A stretch of 64,000 nt of DNA from Taxillus chinensis. Lineage: Eukaryota > Streptophyta > Magnoliopsida > Santalales > Loranthaceae. How positions within the stretch are numbered: the stretch's first letter is position 1; the number at the start of each line of letters is the position of its first letter. The stretch lies in the NCBI GenBank assembly GCA_023512835.1, contig CM042090.1, positions 23,836,148-23,900,147 of the forward strand. Direction: 5' to 3'. This document shows, one piece after another, positions 53,189 to 64,000 of the stretch. The position numbers and the translations under genes were made by a program. The notes under the pieces are model-generated. The model searched no databases, was not told the DNA's origin, and saw only the letters and a list, made by a program, of their open reading frames with translations.

Positions 53189-53514
53189 TATAAAATGCGG
53201 AAAAGTTAACAAAAAAAACTTTAGTTTAAAGGCTTGTGGTTTTAAACGCGCGTGTCCGGCAGCTTTTCTTTCAATTCAGGCAACCAGACACCAGACCGCC
53301 GCTACTGTTCCTGTCATCCAATCCGACGATGCACACGTCGTCCATATCTCGTTTCAATTCACGAATCCTAAGTTTCAGTCTTGTCGTTCCCTCGTACAAT
53401 TGCTTCTAAAAACTGCCGATTTTAGTACAAAACCGAAGTGCCCCGATCAATTGCGCCTCGCTCAGTAATCTGTACTCTGTAGGAAAGGGTTTTGCAAGCA
53501 GGACACCCCCCAAT

Positions 53515-55692
53515 ATGGCAATACGTGTTCCGTGCTCATCACTGGCTTCGAATCAGCTCAGTTTTGAGGTCTCCGTTTTTGTGGCTATTGTTGTCCCCGT
53601 GATCTTTGTCTTTTGATTTGTGGTAGAATCTTTGGTGATTTTGAGTGTTGTTGCATCGCTGTCAGGTGAACACATACCATTACCAACCAACTGTAATGTC
53701 CGTATTCGGGTTCCCCATTCCCCGATTCCAGCTCATTGTCAGGCCAACTGCGCTCACTTCCAAGGAATTCACATTCTTCAGTTTTGGAGGTTTTGGTTTT
53801 GTATTTTATGTTTTTTTTTTTTTTTTTTGGTTCTGAGAGTGGTCTTGTAAAAATGTAGGCATCTGGGATTTCACACGCCAGGCGTTCCAACGCCCAAACC
53901 AGGAATCCAGTGCCTAATTCCTATGCCATAGAGAAGTAGGCGATTTCTCTTCTCTAAATGTACATTTAGAAAATGTTACTATCTGATTTCCTATGCAGAA
54001 ATGAGCAATTGTTTTTTCAAGTCTCCTATTTCATGAACAAACACATGACATTGCCTGCTCACTTAAATGCTAATATCCCTTTTACAATGCAGGAAAGTGA
54101 TTAAAATGCCTGGAAAGAAAGAGCACCATTTGTGGAAGAAACGAGATTCAGCTGGATCAGGGCAAAAAGCACTCAATTTGATTCGTATTGTATATATTCT
54201 AATGCAAATTTCTTGTTAGTGTTTTTAACGTCCTGGAGTCTGTTCAGTAGCGTTGCCAGTTTTTGTGTTAGAAGTGTCTTTAATTTAAATTTTAAAAATA
54301 ATAACACTATAAAATGACATTCTACTATCTTTATGTTGGTATTAAAAATGTTGAACATGTTGTACAATTGTCAAGCATGATTTCTATTTTTGAACAATTG
54401 AATACAAAACAAGACAACCCAAAAAAAAAAAAGAAAGAAAGAAAAAACCAACACTACTAAATGGCACCTATGACAATCTGGTGGAAGGTGCACATGCACT
54501 ACTTTGGTTTTTTAATTTTTGACAAGACAAAAGACAGCTGCTAAACTCTCGAACTGGCAGATTTCTGAGCTTCCGAATGAGAAAACGGCTGTTTATGGAG
54601 CATTAGATAAATGGACGGCTTGGGAGGTTGAGTTCCCATTGATTGCTGCTGCAAAGGCTCTGAAAATTTTAAGAAAGAGGAGTCAGTGGATGCGGGTAAT
54701 TGAGGTATGATTTTGAAAATGTTGTCCCTCTATAACTATAACTGTGCATAATGCGATGAAGAGAAGCCTATTGAATTGTCTTTTGTGATGTTTCTTCCTT
54801 GGTGAATAGATTAAGCTGAATTAGATGAATGGCCAATACCTTATTTTGTGAATACGTGGATTAGTTATGAAATACATTAGTTTTTTTTTTTGTCTCAATT
54901 GAGAAAAATATATGTTCAAGAGGTTACCTCTCTTCCATGCCAAAATATATGAACTTCGAACAATGGTTGTTTTCCCTTTTTCCCCTCTCACTCACCCTCC
55001 TGTTTGCTTCAATGGCAATGTGATGAAATGCATTCCTAGTGTGTGCAAGTAGGGAATGCTGCTGTGTTGGATTTTAAAAAAGATTTATCTGTACACTGAT
55101 CCTTGAATAATAATAAGGTGAGTAAATGGATGCTAAGCAAAGGCCAAGGAGCAACAATGGCAACGTATGATACCCTTCTACTTGCCTTTGATATGGATCA
55201 AAGGGTGGATGAGGCTGAATCCCTATGGAACATGATTTTACATACACATACACGCTCAATCTCAAAGCGATTATTTTCAAGAATGATTTCCCTATACGAT
55301 CACCATAACATGCAAGAGAAGATTATAGAGGTAACTGATATACTCTTGTAACTTGCTGCTCCATTGGTTTATTTATCTTTTTTTGGCTAAGCTTTTGCTG
55401 TTTTAATTCGGGGCATCCTGTAGGCCATTGTTATCTAAATGCAATGTCAATTGTATACTTGGCAATTATAATGTAAATCTAAAATTTTTTGCAAGTTTAG
55501 GTGTTTGCTGACATGGAGGAGTTGGGTGTAAAACCCGATGAAGACACTTTGAAGCGTGTGGCGAATTCCTTCAAAGCACTAGGTGCAGTAGAGAAGCAGA
55601 AGATGGTCTTAAAAAAATACCAATGCAAATGGAAGTACATCCACTTTAAGGGTGAACGAGCTAGGAGGAATAGAGAATTATGGGATGATTAA
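53515..55692 (+). CDS. Pentatricopeptide-repeat protein, At4g18975-like, probably plastid-targeted
   Basis: Supported exons are 53515-53568, one starting at 53666, then 53859-53935, 54093-54189, 54561-54704, 55118-55330 and 55501-55692. The core reads KKEHHLWKKRDSAGSGQKAL, LPNEKTAVYGALDKWTAWE, EFPLIAAAKALKILRKRSQW, KWMLSKGQGATMATYDTLLL, DEAESLWNMILHTHTRSISK, EVFADMEELGVKPDEDT and KYIHFKGERARRN, as I recall for the small PPR group of Arabidopsis At4g18975. About three PPR-like helical repeats are present. The N terminus (MAIRVPCSSLASNQ) is serine-rich, like a transit peptide. Such proteins bind organellar RNA. The donor of exon 2 (after ALTSK or further along, near a T run at 53810) cannot be placed with certainty, so the junction to ASGISHARRSN is provisional. 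Confidence 0.88.
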
Positions 55693-57650
55693 GTTTCTGT
55701 GGCTGTTGCATGCATGATTTGATCATCTGAACTCCGATGATGTGAGAAATTGTGGGTACGGTTTATGACCTTTTGATTGTTCCAGCAGGGTGCCATTATT
55801 CTTGTTTGTGGCATCATTATGTACATATTGGTGGGAATGCACATTATTTATACGGAAGGAGAAGCGTGTGGTTAATTGTCAGGATGGAGAATTTCTGTGT
55901 GATGTATTTGATATATCAAATGATTGATCACAATCTTGAATTTGATTCAGTTTCGACATCCTCTTCTTCAGCATTCCATATTGTATTAAAATTTTGGATT
56001 GTCATGGGTTGTAGAATATTGAGTTAGTGTGTTGCTACTTTCAATCTCGATTGTTCTGCACTCATATGCAACTCCAAATTCAAGGCTTGTGAATGTAATA
56101 TAAATTTTTTAGTTGTGCCTGTTTTGTCATTACACCAATGCATTTTAAGTCGCCCAAATTCTTTGGCATTTCCTCAAAAGCAGAACAGGGGCATGCAGCA
56201 CCTGATCCAGTCAGTCAACAATTTGAAGCTTTAGAGAATTTTTGACTATGCGACTAAAGTCTATACTTAAGCTTTAGTGAGTTTCTTCTTCTTGTATGCT
56301 AAATTCTATACTTGCTTTCATGTAACTAAAACTTGCTTTTGAAAGTAATTTTCATCACATACTTCACTAAAATAGTTTAAAGAAACATTTGATAGTGTAC
56401 TACCAAGGCAACTATCATATTTAGATGAGAAAGCATAATGGTGATGTTATACTTAACTAAAATGGTGCACTAAATAGTTTATAGAAGCATAATGGTGATG
56501 TTCTCCCCAATCAACATATTTAGGTGAGAAAGTATACACTGCAATACCTAGACAGAGAAATCCAAATAGTGGAATTATATTTGTCATAAGTAGTGCATAG
56601 TTTGGCTTTCTGCTCATGTCCATGATCTATAGGGGATAAAGCCAGATAGCTCAACTACAAATACAACTTTTGGACAGATTAAAGTGGTAAATCTCTACTG
56701 CACTATACATTGATAGATAACCACTAACAATAAGTTTTTTTTGTTACAAATACTTGTATGTGCAAAACTTCTCTAACAAGTCTCACCAACATCCATTTAC
56801 AACAGAAAAATTGGTCCCACTATTGGCTGAGCTTTGTCTATTAGGTGGCAGAGTCGTGTAGGTTAATTTAGTTAGGGACTAGAATCATGATTTATACTAT
56901 GGATTGAAACCCAATGTCATTAGAAAAACAATAACTAGTACCATAAAAGATGTTACCAACATATTCAAGTCTTATTCTTTGGATACTGGTACCACTTGGA
57001 GACCTAAATGGTAAATTGTGTTCGTGGTTTGCTGGTGGTTAGAGCGTAATTAGCCCTTTTCTGTAAATAGTGAACTTGCACAATCTCATTTCCAGATTTT
57101 TTTCTTTGAATAACGGTTGCCCTGATTTCATATGACGGCTTCCTAATAGGTTAAAAAATTTGGTTCAATTATTCATTTTTTCTTTTAGTTTAGTTATCAA
57201 TTTCTCATTGTGTGCCGTTCCCTCCTCGTTCTTCTTGCCTATGCTACCACTTTCACTAACTTATGATGATAAATGATGGGAATTTTGGCCAGAATAGAGA
57301 CATAGGTTTAGGGGTGAAGAAAGGTGAAGGAAGAAGGCTTTTAAAGACATTTTAGAATAGTACATTGAAGATAAGTGACAACCTAGAGGTTGGGTGACAT
57401 GGATGGGGTAAAGTTTGGATATGACATACAATTTATCTCATGTATGAGTTTTTTTTTTAATTTCTTTATAAGTAAAGTAAATTTCAAAAAAAAAAAACAT
57501 GTATAAAAAGATGTAGTAGCTTATAAGAGAAAGTATCGCCAGTTAGCTCAATTCAAAAGTCATAAACGACTCAAAATAAACAATCGACAAAATAAGCATA
57601 ACAACAAAAAATTAAAGAAACACATAGCATCGACGAACAAGCAAGTTAAC
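55693..57650. other. PPR 3' region and intergenic sequence
   Basis: A 91-codon plus frame at 55752-56027 lies in what is probably the PPR 3' untranslated region and resembles no protein. The remainder is AT-rich with no gene recognised. Confidence 0.5.
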
Positions 57651-57654
57651 TAAA

Positions 57655-57945
57655 ATGGGGTGGGGCATGTAGCTCAAAGGATTAGAGCACGTGGCTACGA
57701 ACCACGGTGTCGGGGGTTCAAAATCCCCCTCACCCACAACCGGCCCAAAAGGGAAGGACCTTTACCTCTGGGGGTAGGAAAATCATGATCAGGATAGTGG
57801 TACCCAAGTTCCATAACTTGGGTATGGCTCTTTTGTCGAAATGGAATGAAGGAATACTTCATTCTATATATAGTATGCAATGACCTATAAGTTTTTGTTT
57901 ACGCCTCGTAACTCTCTCCTCAGCCAGGCTTGGACTCAATACAGA
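57655..57945 (+). other. Nuclear insertion of plastid DNA (NUPT)
   Basis: This contains a copy of chloroplast trnR-ACG followed by sequence I recognise as the inverted-repeat spacer downstream of it (ACAACCGGCCCAAAAGGGAA, CTCTGGGGGTAGGAAAATCA, CGCCTCGTAACTC...CTCAGCCAGGCTTGG). It has accumulated substitutions relative to the plastid sequence as I remember it, so it is an old insertion. The exact borders are not resolved. Confidence 0.8.
57663..57736 (+). tRNA. Plastid-derived tRNA-Arg(ACG) copy
   Basis: The 74-base copy has the D arm AGCTCAAAGGATTAGAGC, anticodon arm GTGGCTACGAACCAC (anticodon ACG) and T arm GGGGGTTCAAAATCCCC. Compared with plastid trnR-ACG there are changes in the acceptor stem (additional mismatches) and T loop (TTCAAAA rather than TTCGAAT). 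It is part of the NUPT and is probably not a working nuclear tRNA gene. Confidence 0.75.
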
Positions 57946-58129
57946 AAGTAGAAGTTAGTAGACTACATGTGACCCAAAACAACAACCAACCCATGAGCAA
58001 ACCATTGGAAGATAACACAACTTGAATCTCCAAACAACCCAAAAATAGGTGCAAGTATGATGAGATTCGCCCTTATCATGTCTCTGGTTACTAAAACTGT
58101 GCAAGAGTAGTTTTTTTAGTTTTCTTGCC
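57946..58129. other. Short spacer
   Basis: Unremarkable sequence between the plastid insertion and the retroelement relic. Confidence 0.4.
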
Positions 58130-58762
58130 TAGAAGTATGGTGGATCCGCAATTTCACATTTATCAGGCAGATCCTCGTTGGCGACTGCAGGAGAGCACTC
58201 CTTAAACTCTGCTAAGTCTACACAATAATTGGAAGGATTTGCAGTGGTGGTTACACCCAAGGGGGCAGATGCCCTGACATCCCTAGCTTGAGGGAAGGGA
58301 GTCACAGACACATCAGGAGGTCGTTATCTCGTTACAAGTAGTAGTGTCAGCACTCACTCCATCTAGAAGCAAGAAATCCAACTCACTAGTAGCAGTCTCC
58401 AAAAACTACAAAGGGCAAACCAATTCAACATGAGTATTGGCCTCAAAAGTTAAATTTGCAGGCCTACTCACTGACCAACAATAACACACTCCAGAGTTGT
58501 AGAATGAGATGTGGAGGGAGGACATTTGGAGATAGCATAGTTAAAAGTATGACAAGTAGTAAACACTAGGGCCCGCTACTGGCACTCTATCGATTTTGGT
58601 GACAGAACCCTCTCTCATATCAAGTTCAATAAAATTAAGTAGCTTATGACAAATATTGACCTCTACCCAAATCTGAGCATAATCAAGCCTAGAAGCTGAT
58701 TCTGTGATATAGTCAAGGTAGAGAGGCTTACCAACATCACTAGCAATGTAGCTTGACCCCAA
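58130..58762 (-). pseudogene. Retroelement gag-like (DUF4283/zinc-knuckle type) relic
   Basis: On minus, SSYIASDVGKPLYLDYITES followed by RLDYAQIWVEVNI matches the conserved segment of plant DUF4283 / CX2CX4HX4C zinc-knuckle proteins carried by LINE-like retroelements (usual form IASAVGKPLY...R.S.ARVCVEV). The frame stops at 58541; a further open piece (58129-58311) may be the variable downstream part. The zinc knuckle and reverse transcriptase are not seen, so this is a fragment. Confidence 0.65.
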
Positions 58763-61700
58763 ACTCTACTAGAGAGAACTACTTTTGTCTATACTAGAGG
58801 GGAGGTGTCAACCGATTCTCGCCTATCGGAGTATCTCTTCTAGGCGATTGGATGGTTGTAACGCAGCGTATCCTGTCCAACGAATGGGTGCTGATTCAGA
58901 TCATGTGATCTACTCTCCTCTGAATCTTTTGGAGGGGGTTCCAATACTCTAGAGGAATATTATGTATCTCACGGCTAAGTCTACTCCTTCCTACCTTGCA
59001 AATATGACTAATGAGCTTCTCACATCACAAAATCATTCACTTCACTCTAGGAGCGCCTCCGACAAAAATATAGTTTTTCTCTCCTATGTAGTTGAAGAAC
59101 AAAGCATCCAAGCACAATTCCATGCAGACCTTCTCCTTGGCACAGTTGCTGTTGCACTATGTACGTACTTGTGATTGTCATGGCCTGATGGAAAAATACA
59201 ACAAAAGAGAGATGGGGAGGGGGAATTAGGTTTAGATTTTTAATAAACTTATTAATAAAATCTTTAAAAGTTTAATTACTTTTCAAATAATTTATCCATA
59301 CTTTACTCAAAATTAAAGTTTAAGATATTTTTTTTAACACTGCAGCCCAAGCAAAGAAAGTCATCATTGGAGAACCTTAGCCTTCCATACACTTCCACGG
59401 ATAACCAAAAATTAGCCTGACAGGGACAGGGGATTCTCTTGTTGCAGTTCTCTAGAACTCAAAAAGAAACCACTAGAATGGATAGTCGTTAACTAGAATG
59501 GAAAAACGAGTGAAAGATATATACCAGGATAAGACCTGTCATACATACAAGACAAGGATCTGACGTCTTTTTCTGCCCCGACATTCTATAGTTGTGAAGG
59601 TAGTAGTGACTGGCCAAATACAACAAACTTCCTGTAATTTATAACATATAGGATTGTACTGGGACCATGGATCTGTCGGTACAAGGATGCAGTATTTTTT
59701 ATGATTTGGATCATTGTGTCTATATATGTCTGCTTCGCTGGGGAAGTGACAAGAAGCAGCATACACCTGTTGCAGTCGTGCTTACTAAACTGGTCTGCCC
59801 GCGGCTTTGTGTATGTACTATGGTTTTAATAGCCTACAAATTTTATAAATATTATTACGTTGCCCGTCCGTGACATTAATTATTATGTCGTTGCCTTGTT
59901 TGGCTCATTGTAAAATTTGTCCACGTTGAAGGCTGAGGAACTCCCAAGATCTGATGGTCTGTACGGGAATACATCTGGCTTGGAAACATTGGTACCACTT
60001 GTTCCATCTTCCATGGATTGGGGGCTTCCCGAGAGGTGAGGAATGCAGAGAAGCTACTGGTATAGTTCTCTTGCAGCCACAAGTGAGTGCACATTTGGCT
60101 TCTTTCTTCGCTTTATTCATAGAGAAGGTACGTAGGTGTGATATTGAGCCTTTTCCATATCATATGTGCATCATTTTTTACACCGTGCCCTCCTATGTAC
60201 ACTATGTAGACATGCATCGACGCGATCATGTCATAGTTTTTCCTACAGATTTATGTAACAAAAGTTTGATGGTTTTTGAATTTTTTTTTTGGAAACTTAC
60301 TACTCCTTCTAGCATAGCACTGTTGAACGTGTGCTTACCAGCCTTTTCCAAAAGCATTTCATTTGTTATTTTGAAAAAAGCACTTAGTGTTTGCTAATAA
60401 AAATGATTAGTACGGAAAGGAGAGGAGAGATGAATAATAAGAAACGTGTTCTAAATCCAAAATTACCCCAAATGGCAATTTCAAAAAAAAAAAAAAAAAC
60501 GGTGTGCGGATAAATTCAAAATTTACAAATTGTGCTTTTATATAAAGTGCAACTTAAATCATTTTAATTTTAAACCATTATTCACCAACTTAGTTAAACC
60601 TATATATCAAATAGATGACGACTAACCTAAAAAAAAGAAGGGGGGAACGACGTGTAAAGTGCCAACGAAGAATATTGTCACTAGTTAATTAATCCTATCG
60701 ATTCAATAAAGTGTTGGCGTTGGTACTTCTTCATAGTTCAAATTTTGATAGGGGCTATATATAGAACAAAGTTTACCTTATTATATTTGTTACTGTATGT
60801 ATAATATTTAATTTTGTGTCCCTAAGAACACTAGTAGCAGATTTTTTATAGTAGTCCACTAGTCCATTTCCTTATATTTAGAGAAAAAATTAAAAAGTCA
60901 TAAAATTATTCCTAGCAGATGTTCTATATTTAACTTTCTTTATAGAATTTGTATAGTGTTTTCCAATGTATTGAAAAACATTATTTACTTCATATAATTA
61001 TATATTAAATTATATCTAAAAATTTTCTTTCACATTATTCCTTTATGTTTCTCATAACATTAACTTATATTTCAAATTAAATTATAATTTTTTTTATTAA
61101 ATAAAATAAGTAGTATAAAATATTATTTTAATAATATAAATGATGATTTAGAGAATCTATTGTAATGTATATTTATGTAGATGATAAAAAATAATTAAAA
61201 ATTATAAATTTAAGAAAACTATTGATTTTTCTTGTGTTTTTTTTTAAATGTCCTCGTTAACTATGTACCAACTAGAACGAAAAGGGTGTATGGCTTCTTT
61301 ATCATCCATCTTCAACAAACTTAGCATGTTCGTAGGTTGACTGCAAAAATACCAACCATGGGGAACTTTTGGGATTGAGACCATATCCCTCCCCGTTTGC
61401 AATGCTTTATGCCTTGGGGCTCTCTCTGCAGTTGTTGAATCTCACCTGATGCATGCATGGGTAAAAAGGCTATTATGACACAGAGAACACCACCCAACCT
61501 TTCTGGCTCAACAAATTTGGAATAAAATTTGTTAAATAAAATAAAATTTGGCTCAACCTTTCTGAATCTCATCTTTTTATGACTGTTTTTAGTTTTAAAT
61601 AAAAAATTTTAAATTTTTTACTTAATCCCATTAAATATTATTTTTTAAATTTTTTATTTTATTACTTAATCCCATCAAATATTATTTTTTAGTAAGGCCC

Positions 61701-62308
61701 TGCTTGGTTGCTATCGATTTTGGCATGGAATATGGAAAGTTGGTGGAAAATATTTTTTCCTTTGCTTGGTAAATATAGAAGAGCTATAGAAAATGCATGG
61801 GAAAAAGCAAAAGTTGCATTGAAATGTGTGCATCATTTTCCTTGCCTTAATGCCGTGAATTGTTATTAAAAATGAACTGTTTATGTCTTTTTCCAAAATT
61901 GCCCTTATTTGTTTAAAGTTAATAATATCATAATTTGATTAAATTGGTATTTCATATCATATTACTTTTTTTTTATTTTTTTTAAAATTTATTTATATTA
62001 TGAAAAATATATCTTTCATCTCTTTTCCACATCAACTAAACACCTATTTTTTTCATGTATTTTCTTTTCATCTATTTTTTTTTTATCTTTTTCCTGTAAA
62101 TTCTTCCAACTATATTTCACAAAGGGTAAGGGAAAACTAAGGTACAGAGCATTTTGATTGATTGATTGATTTATAGATTTGCATGTGACAGGGGTACCGA
62201 TAAGGTACTAAAAAGCCTGAAAAGGAATACATAAGTAATTTAAGAAACCCATAAAAGAAGAACTAAGAAGAATGAAAAACCAAAAAAACCCTGAAGAGCG
62301 CTTACGAA
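58763..62308. other. Intergenic, unresolved remnants
   Basis: No intact gene. The patches at 58800-59170 and 59520-60130 have more balanced base composition and open frames on both strands (for example 59954-60397 plus and 59876-60094 minus) but match no family I know; they may be retroelement debris. The remainder is AT-rich, including a T-rich region at about 61850-62110 just beyond the subtilase 3' end. Confidence 0.4.
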
Positions 62309-63760
62309 TCAAAGAGACACAGCCAATGGACTCCTGACCATATGAGATCCATCGCTCCAAGTGTACCATCCAAACCCGTACCCACCCCCGTACTTTTCCC
62401 TTATCGTCGCCTTGTTTCCCGCCTTCACCGTAATCGTGAAGCTCCTCTTCTCTCCCACACGCTCGAACCGCAGCGCTGTCGGCGACACCGTCACTGAATA
62501 TCCCTGCGGTGGCTTCACCGCCGACAAGTACACGCTCTTGCCGTCGCCACCCACGTTGGTCACCGTCCTCCTCACCGACACCGTGCCGTTAAGCTTCGGA
62601 ATGGCTAGGGATGGGTAATTGAGATTGTTTGGTGCCGGAGGCGTTTTAGGACACTTGAACGACTTGTCTATGCCGTGTATACGTACACCTACGCTGCAGA
62701 GATAGAGGCGATAGTCTGCGTATGACGCGTCGTACACCAGCCCAGGGTCCGCCGCCTTCGCCGGCCGGAAGTGACCCGATCCAAACTGGAATGGGTCCGC
62801 TGGTTTGCCGGTCCAATCCGTCAGCAACGATCCCATGTTGTTGCGCAGTCCAGCTGTTGCACAAAAAATTAATGCCCAAACTAGAAGTGAATACCCACGA
62901 CCGGGAAAGAAATTAAGGAAACAGCAGCGTTGTGCAGCAATCAATATATAGAACAACAACCGACCGGTACATTTTTAGTTACCGGTGGTCATGAGAGCGG
63001 ATCTTATGGCCGCTGTGCTCCACGATGGGTGGATGGCCTTGACGAGCGCGGCGGTGGCCGCGACATGAGGGCATGACATTGATGTGCCGGATAAAATGTT
63101 GTACGGGACGACCCTGTTGTCAGAGGACAAATATGTTGGCGAATCCGCACCGGTCCATGCCGCCAATATGTCCACTCCTGGAGCCGTAATGTCCGGCTGC
63201 CCCATCACACCAAACAGCAGAGATTTTCATTAGGAAAATACATAAATTCTACGGCAAGCTAGAAGCCAAGGACAACTGGACAAGGGTCTTCATCAGTGTC
63301 ACAACCCCTTTTAAAACAAACACATCAGTAACTTTTTATTGGGTATTGTATTATCATTGTCTTGGGCACTTTTTTAGCATATACAGAATAGAGAGATGTT
63401 ACCTTGAGAATGTATGGATCGACGACGTTTGGGCCTCTGCTGGAAAAGGAAGCCATGGTGGGTGCAGGCTTGGTGTGCAATTCCGTCTTTGCGGGGATAA
63501 TGTTCGCCGTGGGGGCTTCGGTTGTGTTGATGTATCCGAGGATTTTGATGGCATCACTAGAGCCCACACTGGTTGCCGGAAGCACATGTGTGTCCACCGT
63601 TATCATGTTTCCGTCAGCGGGAGAGTTTCCCAAGATGAACCCAGCCGCCCCTGCCCTTTTTGCTTCCATGCCCTTTCCAACCTCGGTCCCATTTCCACTC
63701 AAGCACAGCACAATCTTGCCTTTGGCCTTCTTGGGGGAGAGCGAGCCAGGCAGGCATTGT
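62309..63760 (-). CDS. Subtilisin-like serine protease, SBT5 type (3' part, runs off window)
   Basis: Three exons on minus are seen: 63760-63403, 63196-62983 and 62853-62309, joined in frame. They encode the protease-associated domain ([32 protein letters not shown]), then [27 protein letters not shown], the catalytic serine region SGTSMSCPH with [27 protein letters not shown] and the fibronectin-like C terminus ending RSPLAVSL. The overall match is to Arabidopsis SBT5.6-like secreted subtilases, which cleave extracellular peptides and cell-wall proteins. The signal peptide, propeptide and the Asp and His catalytic exons lie beyond position 64000. A donor-like GGGTAAGTG near 63950 may mark the next exon upstream. 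The visible exons have no stop or frameshift. Confidence 0.92.
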
Positions 63761-64000
63761 CTGTGTCATATCCACGCGTGCCCCCACAATTACAAATCAA
63801 TCATAAAAACAAGAACAAACACACCCATATATTAAAACTAACTACTAATTAACTACCAATATTCACGGTATATATATGCATACATTATCCAAACACACAT
63901 GACACACCCACACATGCACAAACAAGAATCGGGAACATCGTGCAAACACTTACCCAAAACCACTGACAAGACATGATAAGTACTAAGAGTGGTATATTTT

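Noticed and set aside
52910..53212. Open frames of 80-100 codons on both strands encoding polyproline, polyglycine, polylysine or polyphenylalanine.
   Set aside because: They come entirely from the A and G homopolymers and have no protein character.
55752..56027. A 91-codon frame after the PPR stop.
   Set aside because: It sits in the likely 3' untranslated region and has no protein resemblance.
57663..57736. Calling this a functional nuclear tRNA-Arg gene.
   Set aside because: The plastid-type sequence continues into plastid spacer and the acceptor stem is damaged; no nuclear polymerase III terminator context was evident.
59876..60397. Overlapping frames of 72-147 codons on both strands.
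   Set aside because: No recognisable domain or splice structure; left as unresolved debris.

Overview
This is a piece of a flowering-plant nuclear chromosome, most likely a woody eudicot. The genes have short exons with GT-AG introns and plant-specific families (AWPM-19, GTE bromodomain, SBT5 subtilase, plastid-type PPR). The gaps are AT-rich and hold MITEs, hAT elements, a plastid DNA insertion and microsatellites. No bacterial operon, phage or CRISPR structure is present. Splice sites were read by eye from GT/AG signals, reading-frame continuity and remembered family alignments; no search was run. Layout, left to right: a hAT-type element (623-1389); a decayed WRNIP1-like AAA ATPase on minus (2702-4246); a Tourist-like MITE (5645-6304); a three-exon gene for a lysine-rich protein of unknown function on plus (8688-10653), with one surplus base in a G tract; a 219-bp tandem duplication (11582-12018); an AWPM-19/PM19-like membrane protein gene on minus (14358-15643); and RPL32 on minus (16354-18497). 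The first intron of RPL32 carries a cluster of at least five box C/D snoRNA candidates. Next comes a repeated intergenic block (about 18684-22765) made of RPL32-promoter-like sequence, a MITE and the leader of the next gene, followed by a 2-oxoglutarate/Fe(II) dioxygenase on plus (22750-24232). About 6.8 kb without a recognisable gene follows, with a MITE at 27837-28129, then an ABCB transporter relic (31080-31979), eIF4E on plus (32861-36098) and a GTE12-like bromodomain gene on minus (36771-39558). After another gene-poor stretch with a second hAT copy (44166-44956, clean 8-bp target duplication) come EXO1 on plus (45922-51508), an extreme A/G homopolymer block (52951-53186), a plastid-type PPR gene on plus (53515-55692), a nuclear plastid DNA insertion with a trnR-ACG copy (57655-57945), a retroelement gag-like relic (about 58130-58762), and the 3' half of an SBT5-type subtilase on minus (62309-63760) that runs off the window. 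The genes are not functionally clustered. They cover translation (RPL32, eIF4E), genome maintenance (EXO1, the dead WRNIP1-like copy), chromatin reading (GTE), organelle RNA (PPR), specialised metabolism (dioxygenase), stress membrane biology (AWPM-19) and extracellular proteolysis (subtilase). The most notable observations are the snoRNA cluster in RPL32, whose guides match known rRNA methylation regions; an AT-AC U12-type intron in EXO1; the repeated divergent promoter region between RPL32 and the dioxygenase; and the WRNIP1-like copy that lost both its reading frame and its Walker B glutamate.
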